NCBI RefSeq assembly: GCF_030537745.1
Contig: NZ_JAUNVI010000016.1
Span: forward strand, 1-46,605
Direction of reading: 5' to 3'
DNA length: 46,605 bases
Origin: Ornithinimicrobium sp.
GTDB taxonomy: Bacteria > Actinomycetota > Actinomycetes > Actinomycetales > Dermatophilaceae
The notes beneath the pieces were generated by a model. That model worked only from the letters and a program-made list of their open reading frames with translations. It had not been told where the DNA came from and made no database searches. Positions 40,414-46,605 of this stretch are shown here, in pieces; position 1 is the first letter of the stretch; every line of letters begins with the position of its first letter. The position numbers and the translations under genes were made by a program.

Positions 40414-41574
40414 CTAGCCTCGCAGCAGCGCCCGCGCCATCACGATGCGCTGCACCTGGTTGGTGCCTTCGTAGATCTGGGTGATCTTGGCGTCGCGCAT
40501 CATCCGCTCCACCGGGAAGTCCTTGGTGTAGCCGTAGCCGCCGAGCAGTTGCACGGCATCCGTGGTGACCTCCATCGCCACGTCCGAGGCAAAGCACTTG
40601 GCGGCCGCGCCGAAGAACGCCAGATCCGCATCGCCGCGCTCGGACTTGGCGGCAGCGACATACACCATCTGACGTGCCGCCTCGAGCTTCATCGCCATGT
40701 CCGCGAGCATGAACTGGATCCCCTGGAACTCCGCGATCGCCTTGCCGAACTGCTGGCGTTCCTTGACATAGCCAAGGGCAAAATCCAACGCTCCCTGGGC
40801 GATCCCGACGGCCTGGGCACCGATCGTGACGCGCGTGTGGTCAAGGGTCTGCAGCGCGATCTTGAGTCCGTCACCGAGCCCTCCGACGAGTCGGTCGCCG
40901 GGGATGATGCAGTTGTCGAAGTGCAGCTCACGGGTGGGACTGCCCTTGATCCCCAGCTTCTTCTCCTTGGCGCCGAAGCTGAAGCCCTCATCAGACTTCT
41001 CGACCACGAAGGCGCTGACGTTGCGTCCGCGTGGACCGTCGGGGTCGGTGACGGCCATCACCGTGTAGTACTCGGACACCCCGGCGTTGGTGATCCACGA
41101 CTTCTGACCGTTGAGCAGGAAGCTGCCGTCGGACTGCTCGATCGCCTTGCACTTCATCCCCGCGGTGTCCGACCCCGCTCCCGCCTCGGACAGCCCGTAG
41201 GAGAACATTGCCTCCCCGCGAGCGACCGGCGGCAGATAGGTGCTCTTGATCTCCTCGCTGGCGGCCAGCAGGAGCGGCATCGTGCCCAGCTTGTTGACGG
41301 CCGGGATGAGCGAGGAGCTCGCGCAGACGCGGGCCACCTCCTCGATGATGAGGCAGGTGGCCAGCGCGTCGGCACCGACGCCGTCGTACTGCTCGGGGAT
41401 GTGAGAGGCGTGAAAGTCGGTGGCGGTCAGCGCCGTGAGCGCCTCCTGCGGAAACCTGCTCTCCTCGTCGACCTCGGCGGCGTATGGGGCGATCTGCTCC
41501 TCGCAGACGGCCCTCACCGCCTCCCGCAGGGCCTCGTGATCTTCATTGATCTTGAACAGGTCGACGTCGCTCAT
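40414..41574 (-). CDS. Acyl-CoA dehydrogenase (FadE25-like)
   Basis: A 386-residue flavoprotein oxidising acyl-CoA to enoyl-CoA. Typical parts are YGLSEAGAGSDTAGMKCKA and SWITNAGVSEYYTVMAVTD (FAD and substrate loop) and the catalytic Glu in IYEGTNQVQRIVMARALL. The position beside purE-purK matches M. tuberculosis fadE25 (Rv3274c). The ATG at 41574 follows TAGTCT by 6 nt, predicting its own leaderless transcript, even though it lies just 32 bp after purE. Chain-length specificity cannot be judged. Confidence 0.95.
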   Translation of the reverse strand: MSDVDLFKINEDHEALREAVRAVCEEQIAPYAAEVDEESRFPQEALTALTATDFHASHIPEQYDGVGADALATCLIIEEVARVCASSSLIPAVNKLGTMPLLLAASEEIKSTYLPPVARGEAMFSYGLSEAGAGSDTAGMKCKAIEQSDGSFLLNGQKSWITNAGVSEYYTVMAVTDPDGPRGRNVSAFVVEKSDEGFSFGAKEKKLGIKGSPTRELHFDNCIIPGDRLVGGLGDGLKIALQTLDHTRVTIGAQAVGIAQGALDFALGYVKERQQFGKAIAEFQGIQFMLADMAMKLEAARQMVYVAAAKSERGDADLAFFGAAAKCFASDVAMEVTTDAVQLLGGYGYTKDFPVERMMRDAKITQIYEGTNQVQRIVMARALLRG

Positions 41575-41580
41575 GACGTC

Positions 41581-41586
41581 AGACTA
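41581..41586 (-). promoter_or_regulatory. -10 box (TAGTCT) of the acyl-CoA dehydrogenase gene
   Basis: The hexamer ends 6 nt before the ATG at 41574, in the short gap after purE. Confidence 0.5.
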
Positions 41587-41606
41587 CTTGCCCTCAGCGC
41601 GTCCGC

Positions 41607-42122
41607 TCAGAGCTGTTCGCGCAGCGCCGCACCCTTGGCGTGCGCCTGGTCACGCAGGGCGTCGGCGAAGGTGGCCAGCTGCGCGCGCCACGCGGCCGCC
41701 TGTTCCCCTTCGCCGGCGGCCAGGACCCGCACCGCGAGCAGCCCGGCGTTGCGGGCACCGGCGATAGAGACCGTGGCGACCGGGATCCCGGCGGGCATCT
41801 GGACGATCGAGAGCAGCGAGTCCATGCCGTCCAGGTGCTTGAGGGGGACCGGCACCCCGATGACCGGCAGCACGGTGACGGAGGCGAGCATCCCGGGCAG
41901 GTGCGCGGCACCACCAGCGCCGGCGATGATCACCCGCAGCCCGCGCGCTTGGGCGGACCGGCCGTAGTCGATCATCTCGGCCGGCATCCGGTGCGCGGAG
42001 ACGACATCCGCCTCGTAAGGCACCCCGAACTCGTCCAGCGCCGCAGCGGCGGCCGCCATCACCGGCCAGTCGCTGTCGCTGCCCATGACGAGGCCGACCA
42101 GGGGGTGGCGCTGCTCACTCAT
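41607..42122 (-). CDS. purE: N5-carboxyaminoimidazole ribonucleotide mutase
   Basis: A 171-residue class I PurE. It begins with [15 protein letters not shown], and the second signature is [18 protein letters not shown] with the catalytic His. [15 protein letters not shown] follows. It converts N5-CAIR, made by PurK, to CAIR in purine synthesis. The ATG lies inside the end of purK (8-nt overlap), so the two are translationally coupled. Confidence 0.97.
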   Translation of the reverse strand: MSEQRHPLVGLVMGSDSDWPVMAAAAAALDEFGVPYEADVVSAHRMPAEMIDYGRSAQARGLRVIIAGAGGAAHLPGMLASVTVLPVIGVPVPLKHLDGMDSLLSIVQMPAGIPVATVSIAGARNAGLLAVRVLAAGEGEQAAAWRAQLATFADALRDQAHAKGAALREQL

Positions 42123-43356
42123 CGATGACTCCTCGCAGATAGTCGGCGGCGTGCTGACCGCGTTCGCGCAGCGCGGTCAGGGACTGTGCGGTGCCGTCGC
42201 CGCCGTAGACCGTCACGTGCCCGAGCTTGCGGCCCGGACGCACGCCCTTGCCGTAGAGGTGCACCTTCAGCCCGGGGTCGCGCGCCAGCAGGTGGCGGTA
42301 GGTCGGGTAGAGGTCGGGGTAGTCACCGCCCAGGACGTTGGCCATTACCGTCCACGGCTGCCGCGGTGAGGGATCGCCGAGCGGCAGGTCCAGGACGGCG
42401 CGCAGATGCTGCTCGAACTGGCTGGTCACGCTCCCGTCGATGGTCCAGTGGCCGCTGTTGTGCGGGCGCATGGCGAGCTCATTGACCAGGTATGACGTCT
42501 TTTGGGTGAGCGGGTCGCGCACCTCGAACATCTCGACCGCGAGCACCCCGGTCACGCCGAGCTCACCGACGATCCGCAGCGCTCCCTCGCAGGCGGCTAG
42601 CGCCAGCGCAGGGTCCAGGTCGGGCGCCGGCGCGAGGACCTCGGTGCAGACCCCGTCGGTCTGCACCGTCTCCACGACCGGCCAGGCGACCGCCTGACCC
42701 GACGGGCTGCGCGCCACGAGCGCCGCGAGCTCCCGGGTGAAGGGCACGAGTTCCTCCAGCAGCAGACCCTCGGCCAGCCCGTCCTGGCCGACGCCGGCGA
42801 GCCACGGCTGCACCTGTGCCAGATCACGGCATACCTGGACGCCCTTGCCGTCGTAGCCACCCCGCGGGGCCTTGACCACGATCGGCCAACCGACCTGCTC
42901 CGCGAACGCCTCGACCTCTGCTGCCGTCCGAGCCTGCGCCCACCGTGGGCACGGGATGCCCATCTGCGTGAGGCGGCGGCGCATGACCAGTTTGTCCTGC
43001 GCGTGCAGCAGCGCCTCGGGGGCAGGATGGACCGGGATCCCCGCGGCGACCACGGCAGCCAGGATCTCCTGGGGGACGTGCTCATGGTCGAAGGTGACGA
43101 CGTCGCAGCCGCGCGCCCAGCGCACGACGCCCTCCAGATCGGTGTGCTCGCCCACCGGGCTGTGTGGCACGACGAGGGCGGCGCTGTCCCCACGGCTCTG
43201 CGCCAGGACCGAGAGGGTCAGGGAGAGCGCGACCGCCGGTGGCTGGCACATCCGGGCCAGCTGCCCACCGCCGATGATGCCGACGACCGGGAAGCCGCCT
43301 TCCGCACGCGCGGGGTCCAGGGGCTGGTCGGGCTGGGGAGGATGCGCGTCGATCAC
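42115..43356 (-). CDS. purK: N5-carboxyaminoimidazole ribonucleotide synthase
   Basis: A 413-residue ATP-grasp ligase that makes N5-CAIR from AIR, bicarbonate and [15 protein letters not shown] is the N-terminal nucleotide loop. [15 protein letters not shown] and AVEMFEV are ATP-grasp parts, and [16 protein letters not shown] is the family signature. The GTG at 43356 follows TAGGGT by 6 nt. The gene shares a short divergent promoter region with gtrA and drives purE. Confidence 0.97.
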   Translation of the reverse strand: MIDAHPPQPDQPLDPARAEGGFPVVGIIGGGQLARMCQPPAVALSLTLSVLAQSRGDSAALVVPHSPVGEHTDLEGVVRWARGCDVVTFDHEHVPQEILAAVVAAGIPVHPAPEALLHAQDKLVMRRRLTQMGIPCPRWAQARTAAEVEAFAEQVGWPIVVKAPRGGYDGKGVQVCRDLAQVQPWLAGVGQDGLAEGLLLEELVPFTRELAALVARSPSGQAVAWPVVETVQTDGVCTEVLAPAPDLDPALALAACEGALRIVGELGVTGVLAVEMFEVRDPLTQKTSYLVNELAMRPHNSGHWTIDGSVTSQFEQHLRAVLDLPLGDPSPRQPWTVMANVLGGDYPDLYPTYRHLLARDPGLKVHLYGKGVRPGRKLGHVTVYGGDGTAQSLTALRERGQHAADYLRGVIDE

Positions 43357-43362
43357 CCGACG

Positions 43363-43368
43363 ACCCTA
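43363..43368 (-). promoter_or_regulatory. -10 box (TAGGGT) of purK
   Basis: The hexamer ends 6 nt before the purK GTG. Confidence 0.55.
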
Positions 43369-43402
43369 CCCAGAGCGGGCCAGATCGCCCAGCGGTGGCA
43401 CG

Positions 43403-43408
43403 TAGACT
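43403..43408 (+). promoter_or_regulatory. -10 box (TAGACT) of gtrA
   Basis: The hexamer ends 6 nt before the gtrA GTG at 43415. Confidence 0.55.
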
Positions 43409-43414
43409 CCCCCG

Positions 43415-43921
43415 GTGACTCCTGTGCGCCGATCGCTCGTCGACCGACTGCGCACCGGCTATACCGCGCTGGCCCAGGAGGTCGCCAAGTTCGGGGCGGT
43501 CGGGGCCCTCGCTTTCGTCCTGGACACGCTGATCTACAACGTCCTCGTCTTCGGCTTCCCGGGGCTAGTTGAGGGGTCGCTGCCCGGACATCCGTTGGTC
43601 GCCAAGGTCATCGCCACGAGCATCGCCACGGTCTTCTCCTGGCTCGGCAATCGGCTGTGGACCTTCCGGCACCGGATCAGTCGAACGCTGGGGCACGAGT
43701 TCGTCCTCTTCGTCTTCTTCAATGCGGTAGGTCTGGCGATCGCCCTCGCCTGTCTGGGCCTGTCTCGCTACGTCCTGGGGCTAGAGAGCCAGCTCGCCGA
43801 CAATGTCTCCGGCAACGGGATCGGCCTGGTGCTCGGCACGCTCTTCAGGTTCTGGGCCTACCGCACCTTCGTCTTCCGGCCACAGGTCGACTCCGAGGGC
43901 GGGAGCGCCCAGCACGAGTGA
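43415..43921 (+). CDS. GtrA-family membrane protein
   Basis: A 168-residue protein with four predicted membrane helices (about 28-50, 60-80, 100-122 and 133-155) and the motif SIATVFSWLGNRLWTFRH between the second and third. FRFWAYRTFVFRP ends the last helix. GtrA proteins are thought to flip polyprenyl-linked sugars across the membrane. This matches Rv3277, next to purK. The GTG at 43415 follows TAGACT by 6 nt. No dedicated glycosyltransferase is adjacent, so the substrate is unknown. Confidence 0.88.
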   Translation: MTPVRRSLVDRLRTGYTALAQEVAKFGAVGALAFVLDTLIYNVLVFGFPGLVEGSLPGHPLVAKVIATSIATVFSWLGNRLWTFRHRISRTLGHEFVLFVFFNAVGLAIALACLGLSRYVLGLESQLADNVSGNGIGLVLGTLFRFWAYRTFVFRPQVDSEGGSAQHE

Positions 43922-43949
43922 GCACCGCGTCCCGAGGATGCCTCACGGG

Positions 43950-45014
43950 CTACGGCGTCGAGGCGAGTGAGAGATAGAGCGCGAAGATCGGCGGGCGGGT
44001 CTGCGTCAGCTCGAGTCGGCCACCGCTGGCCTCCGCGGTCTCCCTGGCCACGGACAGGCCAAGGCCGGTGCCCGCCCCGGTGCTCACGCTGCGATCAAAG
44101 ATCAACCGTGACATCTCCTGCGGGATCCCGCTGCCCTGATCGGTCACCGTGAAGACCGCAGACGGCCCCGACCGCGCCACGTGCAGACCGACCCGGCCGC
44201 CGCCGTGCACCAGGGAGTTCTCGACCAGAGTGTTGAGGATCTGGGACAGACCTGAGCTGCTCGCTTCCACGATCATGCCGCGCTCAGCGCTGAGCTGGAT
44301 CGCCCGTCCCTGCTCGGCGAAGGCCGGGGTCCACTCCTCGTCCAGCCCGGCGAGCACCGCATCGACCGAGGTCAGGGCACCGCCGCTGGCATGGCCCGGC
44401 CGCGTCCGACGGAGCAACTCGTCGACCACACCAGTGAGGCGCTCGACCTGGGCGATCGCGATGTCGGCCTCGGCCCGCGCCAGCACCACGTCCTGCGACT
44501 GAGCGATCTCCTCCAGCCGTAGGAGCAGGGCCGCCAGCGGGGTGCGGAGCTGGTGCGAGGCGTCGGCGGCGAAGGAGCGCTCCGAGACGAGGGTGCGCGC
44601 GAAGGTGTGGTGGTGACGATCAATCTCGCGGGCGACCGCGTCGATCTCCGGGACTCCCGCCTGCCACGGCTCTGGCTCAACGACGCGGCCCGGCCGCGCA
44701 TGCGGGTCGAGGGCGAAACCGCCGGAGGCCATCTCGTCGGTGCGGTGGGCCAGGCGCCGCAGCGGGTCAGCCACGGACTCGGCGGCTCGGTCGGCCAGCG
44801 ACCTGACGACCGGGACGCTGATCGCGCCGACGACCAGCACGACGAGGACCACGGCGACCACGCTGACCCAGAACTGCACCGTGACGTCCTCCCCGGGCCA
44901 GTTCGCCGAGCGGATCTGGCGTACCACCCAACTGACCGCCGCAGTCACTGCCACGGCGATGGCCAGAGTGCTGAGCAGGACCCGCACCGCGACCTCGCGG
45001 AACACGGCGCGCAC
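43950..45014 (-). CDS. Two-component sensor histidine kinase
   Basis: A 354-residue kinase. The first membrane helix (about 12-30) and second (about 50-72) enclose a loop of only about 20 residues, so extracellular sensing is limited. A HAMP-like segment follows. The H-box is ADASHQLRTPLAALLLRLEEI, and the ATPase domain has LNTLVENSLVHGGG, DQGSGIPQEM and GAGTGLGLSVARE. The HQLRTPL form is common in actinobacterial kinases. The GTG start is 5 nt after the regulator's stop. The signal is unknown. Confidence 0.93.
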   Translation of the reverse strand: MRAVFREVAVRVLLSTLAIAVAVTAAVSWVVRQIRSANWPGEDVTVQFWVSVVAVVLVVLVVGAISVPVVRSLADRAAESVADPLRRLAHRTDEMASGGFALDPHARPGRVVEPEPWQAGVPEIDAVAREIDRHHHTFARTLVSERSFAADASHQLRTPLAALLLRLEEIAQSQDVVLARAEADIAIAQVERLTGVVDELLRRTRPGHASGGALTSVDAVLAGLDEEWTPAFAEQGRAIQLSAERGMIVEASSSGLSQILNTLVENSLVHGGGRVGLHVARSGPSAVFTVTDQGSGIPQEMSRLIFDRSVSTGAGTGLGLSVARETAEASGGRLELTQTRPPIFALYLSLASTP

Positions 45015-45019
45015 GGGCG

Positions 45020-45700
45020 TCAGTCCTGGAGGTCGTTCTGGAAGCGGAAGCCGACCCCACGGACGGTCGCGATGTAGCGGGGACTCTGCGCGTCGTCGCC
45101 GATCTTGCGCCGCAGCACGGACACGTGCATGTCGAGCGTCTTAGTGGAGCCGTACCAGCTGTCCCACACCTCACGCATGAGAGTCTCCCGGGAGACGACC
45201 CTGCCCTCCTCGCGCATCAGCACCCGGAGCAGCTCGAACTCCTTGGTGGTCAGGCGCAGCTCCTTGTCGTGCAAGAAGACTCGGCGGGCGCCGACGTCCA
45301 TCCGCAACGATCCGGGCGTCCGGCTGGGGGTCTCCGGTCCGCGGCGCAGCAGCGCCCGCACCCGGGCCATCAGCTCACCGAGGCGGAAGGGCTTGGTCAC
45401 ATAGTCGTCCGCGCCAGCATCCAGCCCGACGACTGTGTCGATCTCGTCGGTGCGCGCGGTGAGCATGAGGACCGGCACAAAGACGCCGGCGTCGCGCAGC
45501 CCTCGACACACGTCGAGGCCGTCCATCAGCGGTAGCCCCAGGTCGAGGATGACCAGGTCCGGGCCTGGCTGGCTCACCCCTTCGCTGAGGGCGGAGCGGC
45601 CGTCGGCGGCGACGACGACGTCATAGCCTTCGCGGCGCAAGGCGCGCGCGAGCGGCTCGGAGATGGTGGCGTCATCTTCGGCCAAAAGGACTCGGATCAC
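45020..45700 (-). CDS. Two-component response regulator (OmpR family)
   Basis: A 226-residue regulator. The receiver has acidic Glu-Asp-Asp early (LLAEDDATISEPLARAL), the phospho-acceptor Asp in DLVILDLGLPLMDGLDV, and Lys in DYVTKPFRLGELMARV. The winged-helix effector includes LTTKEFELLRVLMREEGRVVSRETLMREV and ends IATVRGVGFRFQ. The GTG at 45700 has AAGGAG 3 nt upstream, a short spacing; an ATG at 45742 would overlap the predicted promoter and is less likely. The pair is not an obvious match to a named system. Confidence 0.93.
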   Translation of the reverse strand: MIRVLLAEDDATISEPLARALRREGYDVVVAADGRSALSEGVSQPGPDLVILDLGLPLMDGLDVCRGLRDAGVFVPVLMLTARTDEIDTVVGLDAGADDYVTKPFRLGELMARVRALLRRGPETPSRTPGSLRMDVGARRVFLHDKELRLTTKEFELLRVLMREEGRVVSRETLMREVWDSWYGSTKTLDMHVSVLRRKIGDDAQSPRYIATVRGVGFRFQNDLQD

Positions 45701-45725
45701 TAACTCCTTACTCGTCGCGGTGGGC

Positions 45726-45731
45726 ACAGTA
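45726..45731 (-). promoter_or_regulatory. -10-like box (TACTGT) of the two-component operon
   Basis: TACTGT on the minus strand lies 25 nt before the GTG at 45700, leaving a short leader with AAGGAG. Confidence 0.35.
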
Positions 45732-45765
45732 TCGGTCGGCATCTCGTGGCGGGCCCATCCTGGGC

Positions 45766-46557
45766 TCAGTGCCCCGGCCAGTTCGGGGTGCGTTTCTCGG
45801 CAAAGGCGGCCACGCCCTCAGCGCGGTCGCCGCTGAACGCGGTCGCCCGCCAGCAACCGTCCTCGATCTCCAGGCCGGCGGCGAGATCGACGCCCATGCC
45901 CAGCCGCATCGCCTTCTTGGCGTTGCGCACGCCGACGGGCGAGTTGGCAGCGATCGCCGTGGCGAGCTCCAGCGCCCGGTCGCGGGCGGTCCCCGCGGGC
46001 ACCACTTCATCGAGCACCCCCAGGTCCTTGCCCTCCGCCGCCGACATCCGCCGGGCGGTGAAGATCATCGAGGCCGCGCGTGACCAGCCGACCCGCCTCG
46101 TCACCAACTGCGTGCCGCCACCCCCCGGGATCACGCCGACGCTGACCTCCGGCAGCCCCACGGTCGCTTGCTCCCCGGCCACGATCAGGTCGCAGGACAG
46201 GGCGATCTCCATACCTCCGCCGAGGGCAAAGCCCTCCACGGCCGCGATCGCCGGCACCGGTAGGTCGAGCACGCCGCGGTAGGCCTGCTTGGACACCAGC
46301 CGGTGCTCCATCATCTGCGCGTCGGTGAAGGTGTTGCGCTCCTTGAGGTCGGCACCCACGCAGAAGGCCCGCTCGTGCACGCTGGTGATGACGACTGCCC
46401 GCACGCTCGGGTCGGCAGCAAGCTCGGCGGTCGCTGCGGTGATCTCGGCGCTGAAGGCGGTGTTGATCGCGTTCATCGCCTCCGGCCGGTTGAGCCTCAT
46501 CTCGACCACGTGACCGTCCGCGTGCCTGGTCAGTTGCAGCATCGTCGGGGCATTCAT
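45766..46557 (-). CDS. Enoyl-CoA hydratase/isomerase family protein
   Basis: A 263-residue crotonase-fold protein. The oxyanion-hole segments are FCVGADLKE and AAVEGFALGGGMEIALSCD. The two catalytic Glu positions are kept: GGGMEIAL and GLPEVSVGVIPGGGGTQ. This fits a true hydratase, probably short- or medium-chain, acting with acyl-CoA dehydrogenases in beta-oxidation or branched-chain amino-acid breakdown. The ATG at 46557 follows TAGCCT by 6 nt. The remaining 48 bases to the window end show only this promoter. Confidence 0.93.
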   Translation of the reverse strand: MNAPTMLQLTRHADGHVVEMRLNRPEAMNAINTAFSAEITAATAELAADPSVRAVVITSVHERAFCVGADLKERNTFTDAQMMEHRLVSKQAYRGVLDLPVPAIAAVEGFALGGGMEIALSCDLIVAGEQATVGLPEVSVGVIPGGGGTQLVTRRVGWSRAASMIFTARRMSAAEGKDLGVLDEVVPAGTARDRALELATAIAANSPVGVRNAKKAMRLGMGVDLAAGLEIEDGCWRATAFSGDRAEGVAAFAEKRTPNWPGH

Positions 46558-46563
46558 GCCGTC

Positions 46564-46569
46564 AGGCTA
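46564..46569 (-). promoter_or_regulatory. -10 box (TAGCCT) of the enoyl-CoA hydratase gene
   Basis: The hexamer ends 6 nt before the ATG at 46557. Confidence 0.5.
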
Positions 46570-46605
46570 CTTGGGGTCCGCTACCCGAGGTCGGGTCGGC
46601 CCGGC

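Overview
The window is 46.6 kb of high-GC DNA from an actinobacterium. Supporting genes include mtrAB-lpqB, a WhiB2-type regulator, two coenzyme F420 biosynthesis genes (fbiA, fbiB), mycothione reductase and an Rv3235-family gene. Gene content, codon use and a kynurenine-pathway pair suggest order Micrococcales, perhaps the Intrasporangiaceae/Ornithinimicrobiaceae; that placement is inference. Almost all of it is coding. The longest gene-free stretch is about 165 bases. I see no tRNA, rRNA, CRISPR array, prophage or insertion sequence. From Rv3235 (3.3 kb) to purK-gtrA (43.9 kb) the gene set is close to the Mycobacterium tuberculosis Rv3235-Rv3277 neighbourhood as I remember it, so this is mainly a conserved chromosomal backbone with local insertions and losses.

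Layout. Positions 1-1393 (-) hold the start of a Tad/Flp-pilus-like operon: a SAF-domain CpaB-like protein, then a CpaE-like protein cut by the window edge. Positions 1559-3812 hold a small MerR/excisionase-like DNA-binding protein, a hypothetical protein, a LysM membrane protein and an Rv3235-family protein. Positions 3817-21657 are one long minus-strand run: secA, an ExeM/NucH-type secreted nuclease, a YcaQ-like glycosylase, hpf, comF, lpqB, mtrB, mtrA, sahH, mtr, kynU and kynA. Positions 21708-25070 (-) carry sugar-phosphate genes (SIS isomerase, Trm112-like, manB) and a DUF3499 gene. Positions 25222-31006 carry a metallopeptidase-family gene and the unit whiB2 - giant glycosyltransferase - DUF5719. 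Positions 31162-33197 (+) are fbiA-fbiB. Positions 33231-46557 hold an AlkA-like glycosylase, a TIGR03089 protein, scoA-scoB, an ExoA-like glycosyltransferase, an LCP protein, a Ser/Thr kinase, a fadE25-like dehydrogenase, purE-purK, gtrA, a two-component pair and an enoyl-CoA hydratase.

How the genes connect. Envelope growth and its control recur: MtrAB-LpqB signalling, SecA export, WhiB2 with its membrane glycosyltransferase, LCP ligase beside a receptor kinase, LysM protein, GtrA flippase, and ManB/SIS supply of mannose phosphates. A second theme is cofactor and redox chemistry (F420, mycothiol, S-adenosylhomocysteine). A third is carbon and amino-acid catabolism (kynA-kynU, ScoAB, acyl-CoA dehydrogenase, enoyl-CoA hydratase).

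The most interesting signals are regulatory. Many genes start 6-8 nt after a TANNNT -10 box, which predicts leaderless mRNAs. One such box, built on the comF stop codon, points to a 10-codon leader peptide ahead of hpf. The LysM promoter carries five A-tracts spaced exactly 10 bp apart, close to a small BldC-like DNA-binding protein whose own promoter has three copies of another 9-bp repeat. I found no strong candidate for a wholly new multi-gene system.
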